Part shown: positions 17,877 through 27,290 of the stretch, piece after piece
How positions within the stretch are numbered: the first letter of the stretch is position 1
How the letters are laid out: each line of letters begins with the position of its first letter
Origin: Colwellia sp.
Lineage (GTDB): Bacteria > Pseudomonadota > Gammaproteobacteria > Enterobacterales > Alteromonadaceae
NCBI RefSeq assembly: GCF_013215345.1
Contig: NZ_JABSOV010000014.1
Coordinates: forward strand, 13,602 to 54,860
DNA length: 41,259 nt
Reading direction: 5' to 3'
The notes under the pieces: generated by a model
Seen by the model: the letters and a program-made list of their open reading frames with translations, nothing else
Databases searched by the model: none
Told to the model about the DNA's origin: nothing
Position numbers and translations under genes: made by a program

Positions 17877-18095
17877 ATGACCCCGAATATAGGTAAACAA
17901 GCCTTCCTAGCGATACTCGCTTTTCTGGCTTTTATCATGCCCCTGGTTCTTGCCGATGAAGTATCTTTGTTAGAAAACTGGTTATTCATTTTTATTAGCT
18001 GGTCATTGGTCATTTTGTTATCGGCATTAAGCCCCGCACAGAACGAGAATAAAAGCGCCAAGAAAACTGATTCAGCGTTAAAGGAATCACAATAA
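17877..18095 (+). CDS. Small two-helix membrane protein before the symporter-kinase
   Basis: A 72-residue protein. Two hydrophobic helices (about 8-26 and 34-51) are joined by a short acidic loop (ADEVSLLEN), and a charged, lysine-rich tail follows. Its TAA abuts the start of the next gene with no spacer, so co-transcription and translational coupling are very likely. The topology and placement mirror the DUF4212 small subunit that precedes the symporter at 3020-5011, though no sequence similarity is obvious by eye. The inferred role is an accessory subunit of the transporter-like sensor. The start is the ATG at 17877; no strong ribosome-binding site is visible. Confidence 0.7.
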   Translation: MTPNIGKQAFLAILAFLAFIMPLVLADEVSLLENWLFIFISWSLVILLSALSPAQNENKSAKKTDSALKESQ

Positions 18096-21032
18096 TTGAT
18101 TTCATTTAGCCAGGTACTCATCTTATTAGCCATTTATATTATTTCGCTATTTTTCTTGGCTCAATGGGGTCAGTCAGACAGTAAAGCAGCTAAACGAATA
18201 CGTAACTCTGCCAATACCTACGCCTTAAGCCTGGCTGTTTTTTGTACTTCCTGGACATTTTTTGGCAATATTGCCGTCTCGACTAAACAAGGACTATTTC
18301 CAGTCGCCTTATACCTAGGTACCACCTTAACCTTCATTTTTATGACGCCACTGTTAAAGAAAATGGTGCTATTAAAAAATGAGTTTCACTCCACCAGTAT
18401 TGCCGATTTTATTTCGGTCCGTTATAAAAGGTCGCAAGGGTTAGCGGCATTAGTTAGCTTATTGTGCGTAATTGGCATCACTCCCTATTTGACCATTCAA
18501 TTAAAATCGGTCATTGATAGTTTTCAAATACTGACCGATAACTCCCAGCAGACCTTAGCGTTTCTTGATTATTTAGATGTTATTATTGTTTTGATGATGG
18601 CATTTTTCACCATTATTTTTGGTGTCCGTCATATAGATCCAACCGAAAAACATCCCGGTATGATGGTCGCGTTGGCGGGAGAGAGTATTCTAAAATTATT
18701 AGCTATGCTCATTGGCTGCCTCTGGATTTGCTACATGATCAAGCCCGGGGTGTTTAGTATATTTGCGGAGTTTGCCCATGAGGCGCAATTAAATCCCAAA
18801 GTGCTGACCATATCTACCCAGCAATGGCTCAGTTTTATGCTCATTGGTGCTTTAGGCATTATCACACTGCCCAGACAATTTCATGTTGGCATTGTTGAAT
18901 GTAGTGATGCAAAATTTTTAGACCGAGCAAAATGGCTTTTTCCACTGTATTTATTACTGATCAATTTGTTCACTTTCCCAGTGGCATTAGCCGGTTTAAT
19001 AACGCCAGGAGCTCTTGAGTCGTCACGTATATTGTTGTTAACTCAGCCGTTAGCAAACCATGCACCTTTTATCGCCCTTATTACCTTTTTAGGTGGCTTT
19101 GCTGCAGCAACAGGAATGATAATGATCAGTGCTATGACGCTATCCACCATGCTGACCAACCATATTTTGATGCCGGTTATCATGCAGACTCCTGCGCTGT
19201 CAGCCTTAAAGCGTCAAATCTTACCTTTACGTTGGTTAATGGTCTTTGCCATTCTTTTCTTAAGCCTATTCTATTATCGCGCTATTGGTGACTCTCAACT
19301 TATTGTCAATATTGGTAGCATAAGTTTTGTTGCCACCGCACAATTTGCGCCAGCATTAATAGGCGGACTAATTTGGCGAAAAGGTAATTTGTCCGGTGCA
19401 TTCAGCGGACTTACTATTGGTGCTTGTGTATGGTTTTATTGCACTTTATTGCCATCTTTAATTCGCTCTGGCTGGCTAGATTGGTCAATATTATCTCAAG
19501 ATAGTGGCTTCTTTTATTGGATTAACCCTGAGCAACTTTTTGCCATTCAAGCAATCAGCCCATTTACCAATGGACTTATATGGAGCTTACTTGCCAATAT
19601 TCTTTGCTACATCGGCGTTTCTTTATTTACTAAAATGTCTGAAGAGGAACAAAAAATATCACACCAATTTGTTGATATTAAAAATATATACCTTAAAGAC
19701 AATTTTGCTGCAGGCACAACCGCCGATATTAACCTGCTCAATAAGAAGCTACTTATCACAGAAGTTTTTCTGCAATATCTACCTGAAGAGTTAGCCGAGT
19801 CAAAACTACAACAATCGTTAGTAAAAGCTGAAATACATGATCAAGAAAATATTAATATCGTTGAATTGTCTTCGTTAAAAAATGCCGCACTTAATGCTTT
19901 AGCCGGCGCCATTGGTATGGCCTCATCCTATAAAGCCTTTAATAACATTAATTTAATCGATGCCGATGAGGAACAGCAATTAGCCACTTATTTTTCCCAC
20001 TTTTTTGCGCAATTACAACTGTCCCCTAAAGAGCTCTTTGAACAAGTTAACTTCCACCAGCAAAAACGTGAATTACTGGAAAGTCATGCCAAACAGCTAC
20101 TAGATACCATTGCCAAATTAGTAACTGAGGTCACGCAGAGATTAAAAGCTGAACAGGTCGTTAATTCACTTAATGAAGGTTTAGAGCTCAGAGTAACAGA
20201 AAGAACCCAAGCATTGAGCCAAAGTAATAGTGAGTTAAATAAAACACTCGAACAATTAAAACTTACCCAAGGCCAGTTACTAGAAAATGAAAAAATGGCT
20301 TCCTTAGGTGGGCTAGTCGCGGGTGTCGCCCATGAAGTTAATACTCCTATAGGCACAGTACTCACCTCAATAAGTTTTATGAAAGAAAAATGTCACACTA
20401 TTATTAAGGCGATGGACGATAAAACATTGAGCTCTCAGCAACTGTCAAAGTTTACCGATGAACTTGAACAAGGTTTTGACCTTTCCTTACGAAATATTAG
20501 CCGGGCTGTTGAGTTAATTGAGGGCTTTAAGCTTATTGCTGTTGATAGCGTTGTTGATGATGCTCGCACCCTTAATGTGCATGATTATTTAGAAGATGTG
20601 CTTAGAACATTAAGGCCAAAAGCAAAGCAAGCTCAGGTGACTATTAAACTTTCCTGCGCGAAGGACATAGTTATTAACTCATATCCCGGAGCCCTTGCAC
20701 AGATCACTAATAACCTAATCATCAATAGCTTAGTGCACGCCTTTACTGAGAAAAACGACATCAAGGGTGAAATCACCATTGATGTTAAGGCCTCACAACA
20801 GAGTCTTGAACTTATCTATGGCGATAATGGCTGCAAGCTTGATGAAAACACTAAAGCGCAATTATTTGAACCCTTTTATACCACGAGGCGAGGCCAAGGG
20901 GGCTCAGGTCTAGGAGCACATATTGTCTACAATCTGGTTACCCAAAAATTAAAAGGCACCATAGAGCTGATCACAGAACAAGCCCAGGGTAAAAGTTTTA
21001 AAATAAACATTCCACTAACGGACAGTAAATAA
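18096..21032 (+). CDS. Sodium:solute symporter-domain sensor histidine kinase
   Basis: A 978-residue fusion. Residues ~5-505 form a multi-helix SSS/SLC5-like domain (NTYALSLAVFCTSWTFFGNIA, IADFISVRYKRSQG). A helical linker and coiled coil follow (~540-735, including VTERTQALSQSNSELNKTLEQLK). The kinase core has phospho-acceptor His746 in GVAHEVNTP, an N box (ITNNLIINSL), DNGCKLDE, LFEPFYTT and GGSGLG ATP-binding motifs. The layout resembles CbrA-type and other transporter-coupled kinases, but there is no PAS or receiver domain. The start appears to be TTG at 18096, directly after the previous TAA, with AAGGA about 10 nt upstream. No response regulator is adjacent. A proposed role is sensing a transported solute and regulating uptake genes. 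Confidence 0.9.
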   Translation: MISFSQVLILLAIYIISLFFLAQWGQSDSKAAKRIRNSANTYALSLAVFCTSWTFFGNIAVSTKQGLFPVALYLGTTLTFIFMTPLLKKMVLLKNEFHSTSIADFISVRYKRSQGLAALVSLLCVIGITPYLTIQLKSVIDSFQILTDNSQQTLAFLDYLDVIIVLMMAFFTIIFGVRHIDPTEKHPGMMVALAGESILKLLAMLIGCLWICYMIKPGVFSIFAEFAHEAQLNPKVLTISTQQWLSFMLIGALGIITLPRQFHVGIVECSDAKFLDRAKWLFPLYLLLINLFTFPVALAGLITPGALESSRILLLTQPLANHAPFIALITFLGGFAAATGMIMISAMTLSTMLTNHILMPVIMQTPALSALKRQILPLRWLMVFAILFLSLFYYRAIGDSQLIVNIGSISFVATAQFAPALIGGLIWRKGNLSGAFSGLTIGACVWFYCTLLPSLIRSGWLDWSILSQDSGFFYWINPEQLFAIQAISPFTNGLIWSLLANILCYIGVSLFTKMSEEEQKISHQFVDIKNIYLKDNFAAGTTADINLLNKKLLITEVFLQYLPEELAESKLQQSLVKAEIHDQENINIVELSSLKNAALNALAGAIGMASSYKAFNNINLIDADEEQQLATYFSHFFAQLQLSPKELFEQVNFHQQKRELLESHAKQLLDTIAKLVTEVTQRLKAEQVVNSLNEGLELRVTERTQALSQSNSELNKTLEQLKLTQGQLLENEKMASLGGLVAGVAHEVNTPIGTVLTSISFMKEKCHTIIKAMDDKTLSSQQLSKFTDELEQGFDLSLRNISRAVELIEGFKLIAVDSVVDDARTLNVHDYLEDVLRTLRPKAKQAQVTIKLSCAKDIVINSYPGALAQITNNLIINSLVHAFTEKNDIKGEITIDVKASQQSLELIYGDNGCKLDENTKAQLFEPFYTTRRGQGGSGLGAHIVYNLVTQKLKGTIELITEQAQGKSFKINIPLTDSK

Positions 21033-21165
21033 CACATAAGTCTCCTGAAAATTCAGTAATTAATTGTCCTTTTTTCAACGCTTTAATTTATATTTTATAT
21101 TTATGATTATGATAAAAATTGAACTAAACTGATAAATACAGCTTGCTAATAGAGAATAGTCATTT

Positions 21166-22800
21166 ATGGATTTTTTACGTAAATTCAGCATACAGCAAAG
21201 GTTAGCCATGCTGGTGGTTTTAATTATTATTGGTATCACTGCGCTAGGTGCCATAAGCTTGTCAGAAGAATACCATTCCTTAATGGCACAAAAAAAATTC
21301 ACCACCAACGAATTAATAGATAGCACTTACGGCATTGTGGAACATCAATATAGCTTGCAGCAAAAAGGGGAGCTTACTGAGGTACAAGCACAAAAACAGG
21401 CTTTAAGTATTATTGCCAGTTTGCGCTACGATACCAACAATTATTTTTGGGTTAACGACTTTACCCCGAACATGATAATGCACCCAATAAAACCACAACT
21501 CAATGGCAAGAATATCGGTGGTGTGAAAGACCCTGATGGCAAAGCTTTATTTATTGATATGGTGAATATAGTCAAGGCTAAGGGGGAAGGTTTTGTTTAC
21601 TACAAATGGACTAAACCTGGCTTTGATGATCCGGTCGACAAAATTGGTTTTGTTAAAGGCTTCACTCCTTGGCAATGGATTATTGGTACAGGCACCTACC
21701 TAGATGATATTGATGCGACCTTTGCCGAGCAACGCAATATGATCATAATAAATAGCGTTGTTATTACCCTTGTGATCATTGGCTTAAGTTATGTTATTGG
21801 TAATAGCATCTTAGTTCCGACCAGATCAGCGGCTGAATTAATGAAAGATATTGCCCAAGGTGATGGTGATCTGACCAAGTCTTTAGATGATAGCGGTCAA
21901 GATGAAATTTCTCGCTTATCTAACTACTTTAATGAGTTCACTGGTAAAATGCGGCAGTTATTACAAGATGTCGCCAATAATACCTCACAAGTTTTAGACC
22001 ATGCCGAAGCTGTTTCTGGCGCTAGTGATACCACTCAATCGTTAATACAAAACCAAAACGACATTACCGTGCAAGTGGCCACTGCAATGGAAGAGATGAC
22101 CTCACAAATTAAGGAAGTGAGTGATAATGCTAGCTCTGCTGAGCAAGCCGCAAATGATGCCAGAAATAACACCTCTGACGGCAAAGAAATCATCTCTCAT
22201 ACCATCAAACAAATGCAATCTCTGTCGAGCAATATTGATGAAGTTAGTCAAGTGGTTGCCAGCCTTGCTTCTGAAAGTGACAATATTGGCTCTGTTCTGG
22301 ATGTGATTAGAGGCATTGCTGAGCAAACAAATTTGTTAGCGCTAAACGCCGCGATAGAAGCTGCACGCGCTGGTGAGCAAGGCCGTGGTTTTGCCGTGGT
22401 AGCCGATGAAGTGCGTACTTTAGCTAATCGTACTGAACAAAGCACCAATGAAATTCAACAAATGATACAAAAATTACAAGCTGGAGCGCAAGAAGCCGTA
22501 GCAGCGGTGAAAGTCAGCCAAGACATTTCTCTGAAAACCGTTGAGCAAACAGCAAAGGCAGATGATTCCCTTTCTGAAATTGACCGTTTGATGGAAGTTA
22601 TTTCTGATATGAATACACAAATAGCCAGAGCGACTGAACAACAAAGCCAAGCTGCTGATGAGGTTAATTTACGTATTAATGATTTAGCGGGAATGACCGA
22701 TGAGTCTCTCGCGACTACCGAACAGCTTAGTGAAACGAGCCAGAAATTGAAGGTCAGCAGTAATGCCATGTCTGAGGTTGTTGGTCGCTTTAAAATTTAG
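21166..22800 (+). CDS. Methyl-accepting chemotaxis protein with single Cache domain
   Basis: A 544-residue receptor. The first membrane helix is at ~12-30, and a periplasmic sCache_2 domain at ~40-185 contains [20 protein letters not shown] and [19 protein letters not shown]. The second helix (~190-212) leads to a HAMP domain and a signalling coiled coil. The hairpin tip ([24 protein letters not shown]) is the nearly invariant CheA/CheW-binding region. No C-terminal CheR pentapeptide is present, since it ends VVGRFKI. sCache_2 receptors often bind small carboxylates such as pyruvate or propionate, which suits the neighbourhood, but the ligand is unproven. The gene follows the symporter-kinase by 130 bp and may have its own promoter. 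Confidence 0.95.
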   Translation: MDFLRKFSIQQRLAMLVVLIIIGITALGAISLSEEYHSLMAQKKFTTNELIDSTYGIVEHQYSLQQKGELTEVQAQKQALSIIASLRYDTNNYFWVNDFTPNMIMHPIKPQLNGKNIGGVKDPDGKALFIDMVNIVKAKGEGFVYYKWTKPGFDDPVDKIGFVKGFTPWQWIIGTGTYLDDIDATFAEQRNMIIINSVVITLVIIGLSYVIGNSILVPTRSAAELMKDIAQGDGDLTKSLDDSGQDEISRLSNYFNEFTGKMRQLLQDVANNTSQVLDHAEAVSGASDTTQSLIQNQNDITVQVATAMEEMTSQIKEVSDNASSAEQAANDARNNTSDGKEIISHTIKQMQSLSSNIDEVSQVVASLASESDNIGSVLDVIRGIAEQTNLLALNAAIEAARAGEQGRGFAVVADEVRTLANRTEQSTNEIQQMIQKLQAGAQEAVAAVKVSQDISLKTVEQTAKADDSLSEIDRLMEVISDMNTQIARATEQQSQAADEVNLRINDLAGMTDESLATTEQLSETSQKLKVSSNAMSEVVGRFKI

Positions 22801-22859
22801 CTGCAATAACAAAGTACTAATACCAACGCCCCTAACGAAGTAATCATTTAAAAAGGGCA

Positions 22860-23058
22860 TAAAAAAACCAGTAATATTTGTCGATTAAGAGAATATTACT
22901 GGCTAAACCATCAAAAATTTAAAGTCGAATTGAACTGAGTAAAACTCGGTAGAATCCTAAAGTAGTCACTTAATGGTTATGTGTCCTGAAGCATAACCAC
23001 TAAGTTCCGTACTTTGCTATTGCTTATTTAGTGAGAGAGCATTCACTGCCTAAGCAAC
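22860..23058 (-). ncRNA. Candidate Fur-regulated small RNA, copy 1 (downstream copy)
   Basis: A minus-strand transcription unit of about 199 nt with no ORF. The -35 is TTGACA (23088-23093), the spacer 17 bp and the -10 TATCAT (23065-23070), giving +1 near 23058. A 5' hairpin (outer arms 23020-23026/23051-23057, inner arms 23030-23034/23043-23047) shows a C/U-rich loop (AUGCUCUC on the RNA). A long hairpin has arms 22969-22981/22992-23004. An intrinsic terminator with U-run ends it at 22861. Copy 2 lies 285 bp away with the same plan, and several substitutions preserve pairing. The architecture resembles iron-starvation RyhB/PrrF sRNAs. I do not see a clear RyhB core sequence, so homology is not claimed. 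Confidence 0.8.
22861..22903 (-). terminator. Terminator of sRNA copy 1
   Basis: On the minus strand CCAGTAATATT pairs perfectly with AATATTACTGG (arms 22892-22902 and 22868-22878) around a 13-nt loop, followed by a run of seven T. Confidence 0.88.
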
Positions 23059-23063
23059 AAGGT

Positions 23064-23093
23064 AATGATAATCATTCTCATTTATATTGTCAA
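23064..23093 (-). promoter_or_regulatory. Fur box overlapping the sRNA copy 1 promoter
   Basis: AATGATAATCATTCTCATT at 23064-23082 matches the Fur operator pattern and covers the -10 and most of the spacer. The -35 TTGACA and -10 TATCAT on the minus strand are separated by exactly 17 bp, a near-consensus sigma-70 promoter. Fur with iron would therefore repress; iron limitation would induce. Confidence 0.82.
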
Positions 23094-23141
23094 CACTATT
23101 TGTTAAATTTTATTAAATATTAATTTTTTGATATTACAGGC

Positions 23142-23187
23142 ATAAAAAAGCCAGTAACACATTTCCATCAAGAAAATGTTACTGGCT
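23142..23187 (-). terminator. Terminator of sRNA copy 2
   Basis: AGCCAGTAA-CATTT pairs with AAATG-TG-TTACTGGCT on the minus strand (outer arms 23179-23187 and 23149-23157), with a two-base bulge, and is followed by TTTTTTATG. Confidence 0.85.
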
Positions 23188-23343
23188 AAACCATCAAAAA
23201 TTTTAAAGTCGAATTGAACTGAGCAGAACTCGGTAGAATCCTAAAGTGGTCACTTAGTGGTTATGTGTCCTGGAGCATAACCACTAAGTTCCATACTTTA
23301 CTGCTGCTTATTTAGTGAGAGAGCATTCACTGCCTAAGCAACT
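23142..23343 (-). ncRNA. Candidate Fur-regulated small RNA, copy 2 (upstream copy)
   Basis: A minus-strand unit of about 202 nt. The -35 is TTGACT (23373-23378), the spacer 17 bp and the -10 TATTAT (23350-23355), with +1 near 23343. The body is nearly identical to copy 1, including the GCTTAGGCAGTGAATGCTC 5' segment. The long hairpin has arms 23253-23265/23276-23288 and is fully Watson-Crick here, where copy 1 has a G-U pair. The terminator stem is different in sequence but equally stable. The promoter begins only about 35 bp after the tex stop codon. No ORF is visible. It may act additively or with distinct targets, as proposed for PrrF1/PrrF2 in Pseudomonas. Confidence 0.8.
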
Positions 23344-23349
23344 AACCAA

Positions 23350-23378
23350 ATAATAATCATTCTCATTACGAGAGTCAA
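23350..23378 (-). promoter_or_regulatory. Fur box overlapping the sRNA copy 2 promoter
   Basis: AATAATAATCATTCTCATT at 23349-23367 is a one-base variant of the copy 1 Fur box and again covers the -10 and spacer of a TTGACT-17-TATTAT promoter on the minus strand. Confidence 0.78.
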
Positions 23379-23412
23379 CACTATTTTAACAATTAATTTA
23401 AAATAGTTGTTT

Positions 23413-25791
23413 TTATTTTTTCAGCTTAGCAAAAGCATCGGCGAAAGCGTTACCCATAGCGGCATTGTCCACTTTTTTACCTTTTGATTTATTTTGATTT
23501 ACTGCAGGTTTTCCTTGATTATTCCTACTGTTCATCTGATTTTTTGCTTTATTGTTATCACCTTTACCATTATCTTTTGTCTGAAAAGGCTTGTTAGTGG
23601 CTGCGTTAACTTGCTCATCTAAGCGCATCGTTAAACTGATACGCTTGCGAGCAACATCAATTTCCAACACTTTCACCTTAACAATATCCCCCGCCTTGAC
23701 AATTTCCCGCGGGTCACTGATAAATTTATTAGTTATTGAAGAAATATGTACTAGCCCATCTTGATGCACACCAATATCAACAAAAGCACCAAAGTTAGCA
23801 ACATTAGAAACCACTCCTTCAAGTATCATACCTAAGGTTAAATCTGCCATGCTAGTTACACCTTCAGCAAAACTAGCTGTTTTAAACTCAGGACGTGGAT
23901 CTCTATTCGGTTTTGTTAGCTCATCAATAATTCCTTTTACCGTGACGGCACCAAAATCATCATTTGTTAACTTGCTTATGTCTAAAGCACTTAATTGTGC
24001 ACTGTTATTTAGCACCTGAGAGATATCAAGTTGTAATGTCTTGATTATCTTCTCTACCAAGGCATAACTTTCCGGGTGCAAAGCAGATTGGTCTAATGGA
24101 TTATCACCACCTGTAATACGTAAAAAACCCGCTGATTGTTCAAAAGCTTTCGGCCCTAAACGGGCAACTTTTTTCAATTGCTTTCTATTAGTAAAGCGCC
24201 CTTCACTATCTCGAAAAGCAACAATGTTATTAGCCATGGTTTTGTTTAACCCTGAAACACGGGTTAATAACGCTGCAGAGGCACTGTTTAAGTCAACACC
24301 AACAGCATTTACACAATCTTCAACGACATCATCAAGGGTTTTACTCAACTGGCTCTGGCTAACGTCATGCTGATATTGACCGACACCTATTGCTTTAGGG
24401 TCAATTTTGACTAACTCAGCTAAGGGATCTTGTAATCGTCGAGCAATGGAAACAGCACCCCGTATTGTCACATCAAGGTCTGGAAATTCATTGGCGGCAA
24501 ATTCAGAGGCAGAATACACAGATGCGCCCGCTTCACTGACAATCATTTTAATAAGTTGAACTTTGCTTTCATCAGCTTTAAAAATTTGCATAACTTCAGC
24601 AACTAATTTATCACTTTCACGAGAGCCGGTGCCATTACCAATAGCCACTAACTCGACTTTATGTTGACGACAAATATTAACTAAGGTTCTTACTGACTTA
24701 TCCCAATGATTTTGCGGCGCATGTGGGAAGATGGTAGCTGTATGTAATAACTTACCGGTGCCATCGACAATAGCAATTTTACAGCCTGTTCTTAAACCAG
24801 GATCTAAACCCAAGGTGACTTGTGGACCAGCAGGAGCAGCCATCAATAAATCGGCAAGGTTATTAGAGAAAACATCTATCGCCTGGGTTTCAGCTTGCTC
24901 ACGTAAGCTAGTTACCAATTCATTAGTTAAACTGATACTTAATTTAGCTTTCCAAGTGAGTTGTACAACCTTAGTTAAAAACTCAGCAGCGGCCTGATTA
25001 GTTAAGCGTAAAGTTAAGTGCTCGCTAATCATTTGCTCAGCACTACTGCATACCCTTGCCTCTTCTCCGGGATCGACATCGATATGAAGTTGTAAAAACC
25101 CTTCATTTCGGCCACGCAACATCGCTAACATACGATGGGAAGGTACGGTTCTTAGTTTTTCACTGTGCGCAAAGTAGTCTCTAAACTTGGCACCAGCTTT
25201 CTCTTGGCCTTTAACTAGTTTGCTGGTTAAGTGTGCTTGCTTTAATAAGTGACGACGTAGCTTTGCTAATAAATTGGCATCTTCGCTAAAACGTTCGGCC
25301 AAAATATAACTCGCGCCATCAAGTACCGACTTTACATCAGTAAATCCTGCCGCCTGATTAATAAAAGCTTTTGCTTCTTGTTCGGGAGAAAGTTGCCAGT
25401 TATTAAATAGTTTGTTCGCTAAAGGCGCTATACCTGCCTCACTGGCAATCTTGCCTTTAGTACGGCGCTTCGGCTTATAGGGTAAATATAAATCTTCTAA
25501 GCGGGTTTTATTATCGGCTTGCAGAATTGATTTTTCCAGCTCAGGGCTGAGTTTATCTTGCTACTAAATACTCGTTAAAATAACTTTTCGGCGATCATTT
25601 AACTCACGTAAATAGCTTAACCGCTGTGCTAAGTGACGAAGATGGTTATCATCTAAACCTTGGGTAACTTCTTTACGGTAACGGGCAATAAATGGCACGG
25701 TAGCACCATCATCAAGCAAGGTAATAGCGGCATTAATTTGTACCGCGTTAACATTGAGTTCTTGAGCGATTTGCTCGGCAATAGTTAACAT
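23413..25791 (-). pseudogene. tex: tex, RNA-binding transcriptional accessory protein, interrupted by two adjacent TAG codons
   Basis: The frame from ATG 25791 to the stop at 23413 equals 792 codons, the usual Tex length. It is broken at 25566-25561 by TAG TAG, directly after RRKVILTSI. Without them the product continues as [13 protein letters not shown] and [19 protein letters not shown], then the YqgF-like domain ([18 protein letters not shown]), helix-hairpin-helix motifs ([16 protein letters not shown]) and a C-terminal S1 domain ([21 protein letters not shown]) with a basic tail. Family members usually have two acidic residues where the stops lie. Everything else is intact, including the 629 codons from ATG 25302. 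It is a recent nonsense allele, a sequence error, or a split gene with internal re-initiation lacking the N-terminal domain. Confidence 0.85.
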
Positions 25792-25881
25792 TGAATTGAG
25801 ATTCCAACAAGATTAAGAGTAGGAGGGCATGATAACAGAAAATTATTCTGACGAAAATTACCTAAGTTATACTCAACGACA

Positions 25882-27171
25882 TTACTCTAAGAAATCGACA
25901 GTATTACCACCCAGCGCCTTTGCTTTATAGACACTTTTATCGGCTAAATTCAACAGTTTTTTAAAAATATAACCACCCGGCTCGGTAGAACTAACACCAA
26001 AACTAGCCGCCACTTTAACCTCTGCTGCACTGCAATTAATATTGCTCACTTCCACGCATATTCTGCTGGCTATTTTCTGCGCTTGCCTTTGCTCGCAATG
26101 AGGTAACACCAATAAAAATTCATCGCCGCCTAGACGAATAGCGACATCTTCTAGCCGACAGTTCTTTTGCAGCACACTAGCAATATTCACTAAAACTTCA
26201 TCACCAACTTCATGACCAAATGTGTCATTGATGTACTTAAATTTATCAAGATCTATCATCACTAAACATAAGGCATAACTGTGTCGCTTGGCTAAATTAA
26301 GTGCTGGCTGTATTGCGGCATTTAAATAATGACGATTATACAAACCCGTTAGCTGATCCGTCATCGCTAGTTGCTCTAATAGTTGTTGCTGGCTGACCAT
26401 TTTTATAAAAAGTTGTCGAGCGACAACAAGGTTTTTTACCCTAGCAATAAGCTCCGCTTGAATCACAGGTTTACTAATAAAGTCATTAGCGCCGACTTGC
26501 AGAGCATGAATCTTTTGACTGAATTTAGTCATGGCTGACATAGCTAGAATAGGCGTTAATTGTTTCTCATCCGTTCTTGCTCTAATTTCCTCAATCATGG
26601 CAATGCCATCTTTATCGCCGGGTAAGAAAATATCTAATAGCACCAAATCATAATTGGCACTTTCAAAGTGAAGCAAACCGGCTTCCGCCGTTTTATGATG
26701 ATCGACCACTAGCCCCATTTGCTGCAAAATATCCTTGGTCATATTTGCTAAGGTCAGGTGGTCCTCAATATATAAGATTTGACCTGTTATTTGCGCTATT
26801 GTTAAATGACCTTTAGTTAATCCCATTAAAATATCTTTAAACTTAGGCAATTCATTACGTTGGCAAACATAATTAACATCAATGGTTTTCATTTTCGCTA
26901 GCTTACTTTGCTCTTGCTCACCAGTGATGACCACAATTTGACTATCCTCCATACCAGAGATAGTTTTTATCTGTTTTGCTAAGGTAAGTGCGGTCATATC
27001 GACTAAATTCATTGCCACAACAACGAGATCAACTTTATTACTGCTTAGCGCTGTTAATGCGGCTGCGCCGGTAGAGACTTCCTCATGACTTATTGAGAAG
27101 CCGTATAAGAATTCATGAAGTAATAATCGGTAAACTCTCGATGGTTCAACAATCAATGCTTTCATTGACAC
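25882..27171 (-). CDS. Two-receiver GGDEF response regulator (diguanylate cyclase, PleD-like)
   Basis: A 429-residue protein. Receiver 1 (~3-120) is degenerate: at the phospho-acceptor position it reads VVVAM, with Ala53 where Asp is expected. Receiver 2 (~131-250) is canonical, with Asp180 in DLVLLDIFLPG and a conserved Lys in FISKPV. The GGDEF domain (~265-429) carries GGDEF at 348-352 and an RxxD inhibitory site at 339-342, exactly five residues upstream, so it should make cyclic di-GMP and be feedback-inhibited. No TM segments. The order REC-REC-GGDEF with one dead receiver is the PleD plan. The start has AGGAAG 7 nt upstream. No partner kinase is adjacent. Confidence 0.92.
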   Translation of the reverse strand: MSMKALIVEPSRVYRLLLHEFLYGFSISHEEVSTGAAALTALSSNKVDLVVVAMNLVDMTALTLAKQIKTISGMEDSQIVVITGEQEQSKLAKMKTIDVNYVCQRNELPKFKDILMGLTKGHLTIAQITGQILYIEDHLTLANMTKDILQQMGLVVDHHKTAEAGLLHFESANYDLVLLDIFLPGDKDGIAMIEEIRARTDEKQLTPILAMSAMTKFSQKIHALQVGANDFISKPVIQAELIARVKNLVVARQLFIKMVSQQQLLEQLAMTDQLTGLYNRHYLNAAIQPALNLAKRHSYALCLVMIDLDKFKYINDTFGHEVGDEVLVNIASVLQKNCRLEDVAIRLGGDEFLLVLPHCEQRQAQKIASRICVEVSNINCSAAEVKVAASFGVSSTEPGGYIFKKLLNLADKSVYKAKALGGNTVDFLE

Positions 27172-27290
27172 TTCCTAGGCAATAGAAAATCTAATTAATA
27201 GTATGGTCGTTGTTTTTTAGTTATACCAATATGCTATACATTTTTGATATTATGTTGATACTTAGTACAGTCATTATTAACAAGTAATCT

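Noticed and set aside
17798-18133. 111-codon minus-strand ORF over the two-helix micro-protein
   Set aside because: It is the complementary frame of the micro-protein and kinase start; the plus-strand arrangement with abutting stop and start is more convincing.
22860-23400. Reading the duplicated sRNA region as a MITE or CRISPR-like repeat
   Set aside because: There are only two copies, with no terminal inverted repeats; each copy has its own promoter and terminator in the same direction, which fits duplicated RNA genes better.
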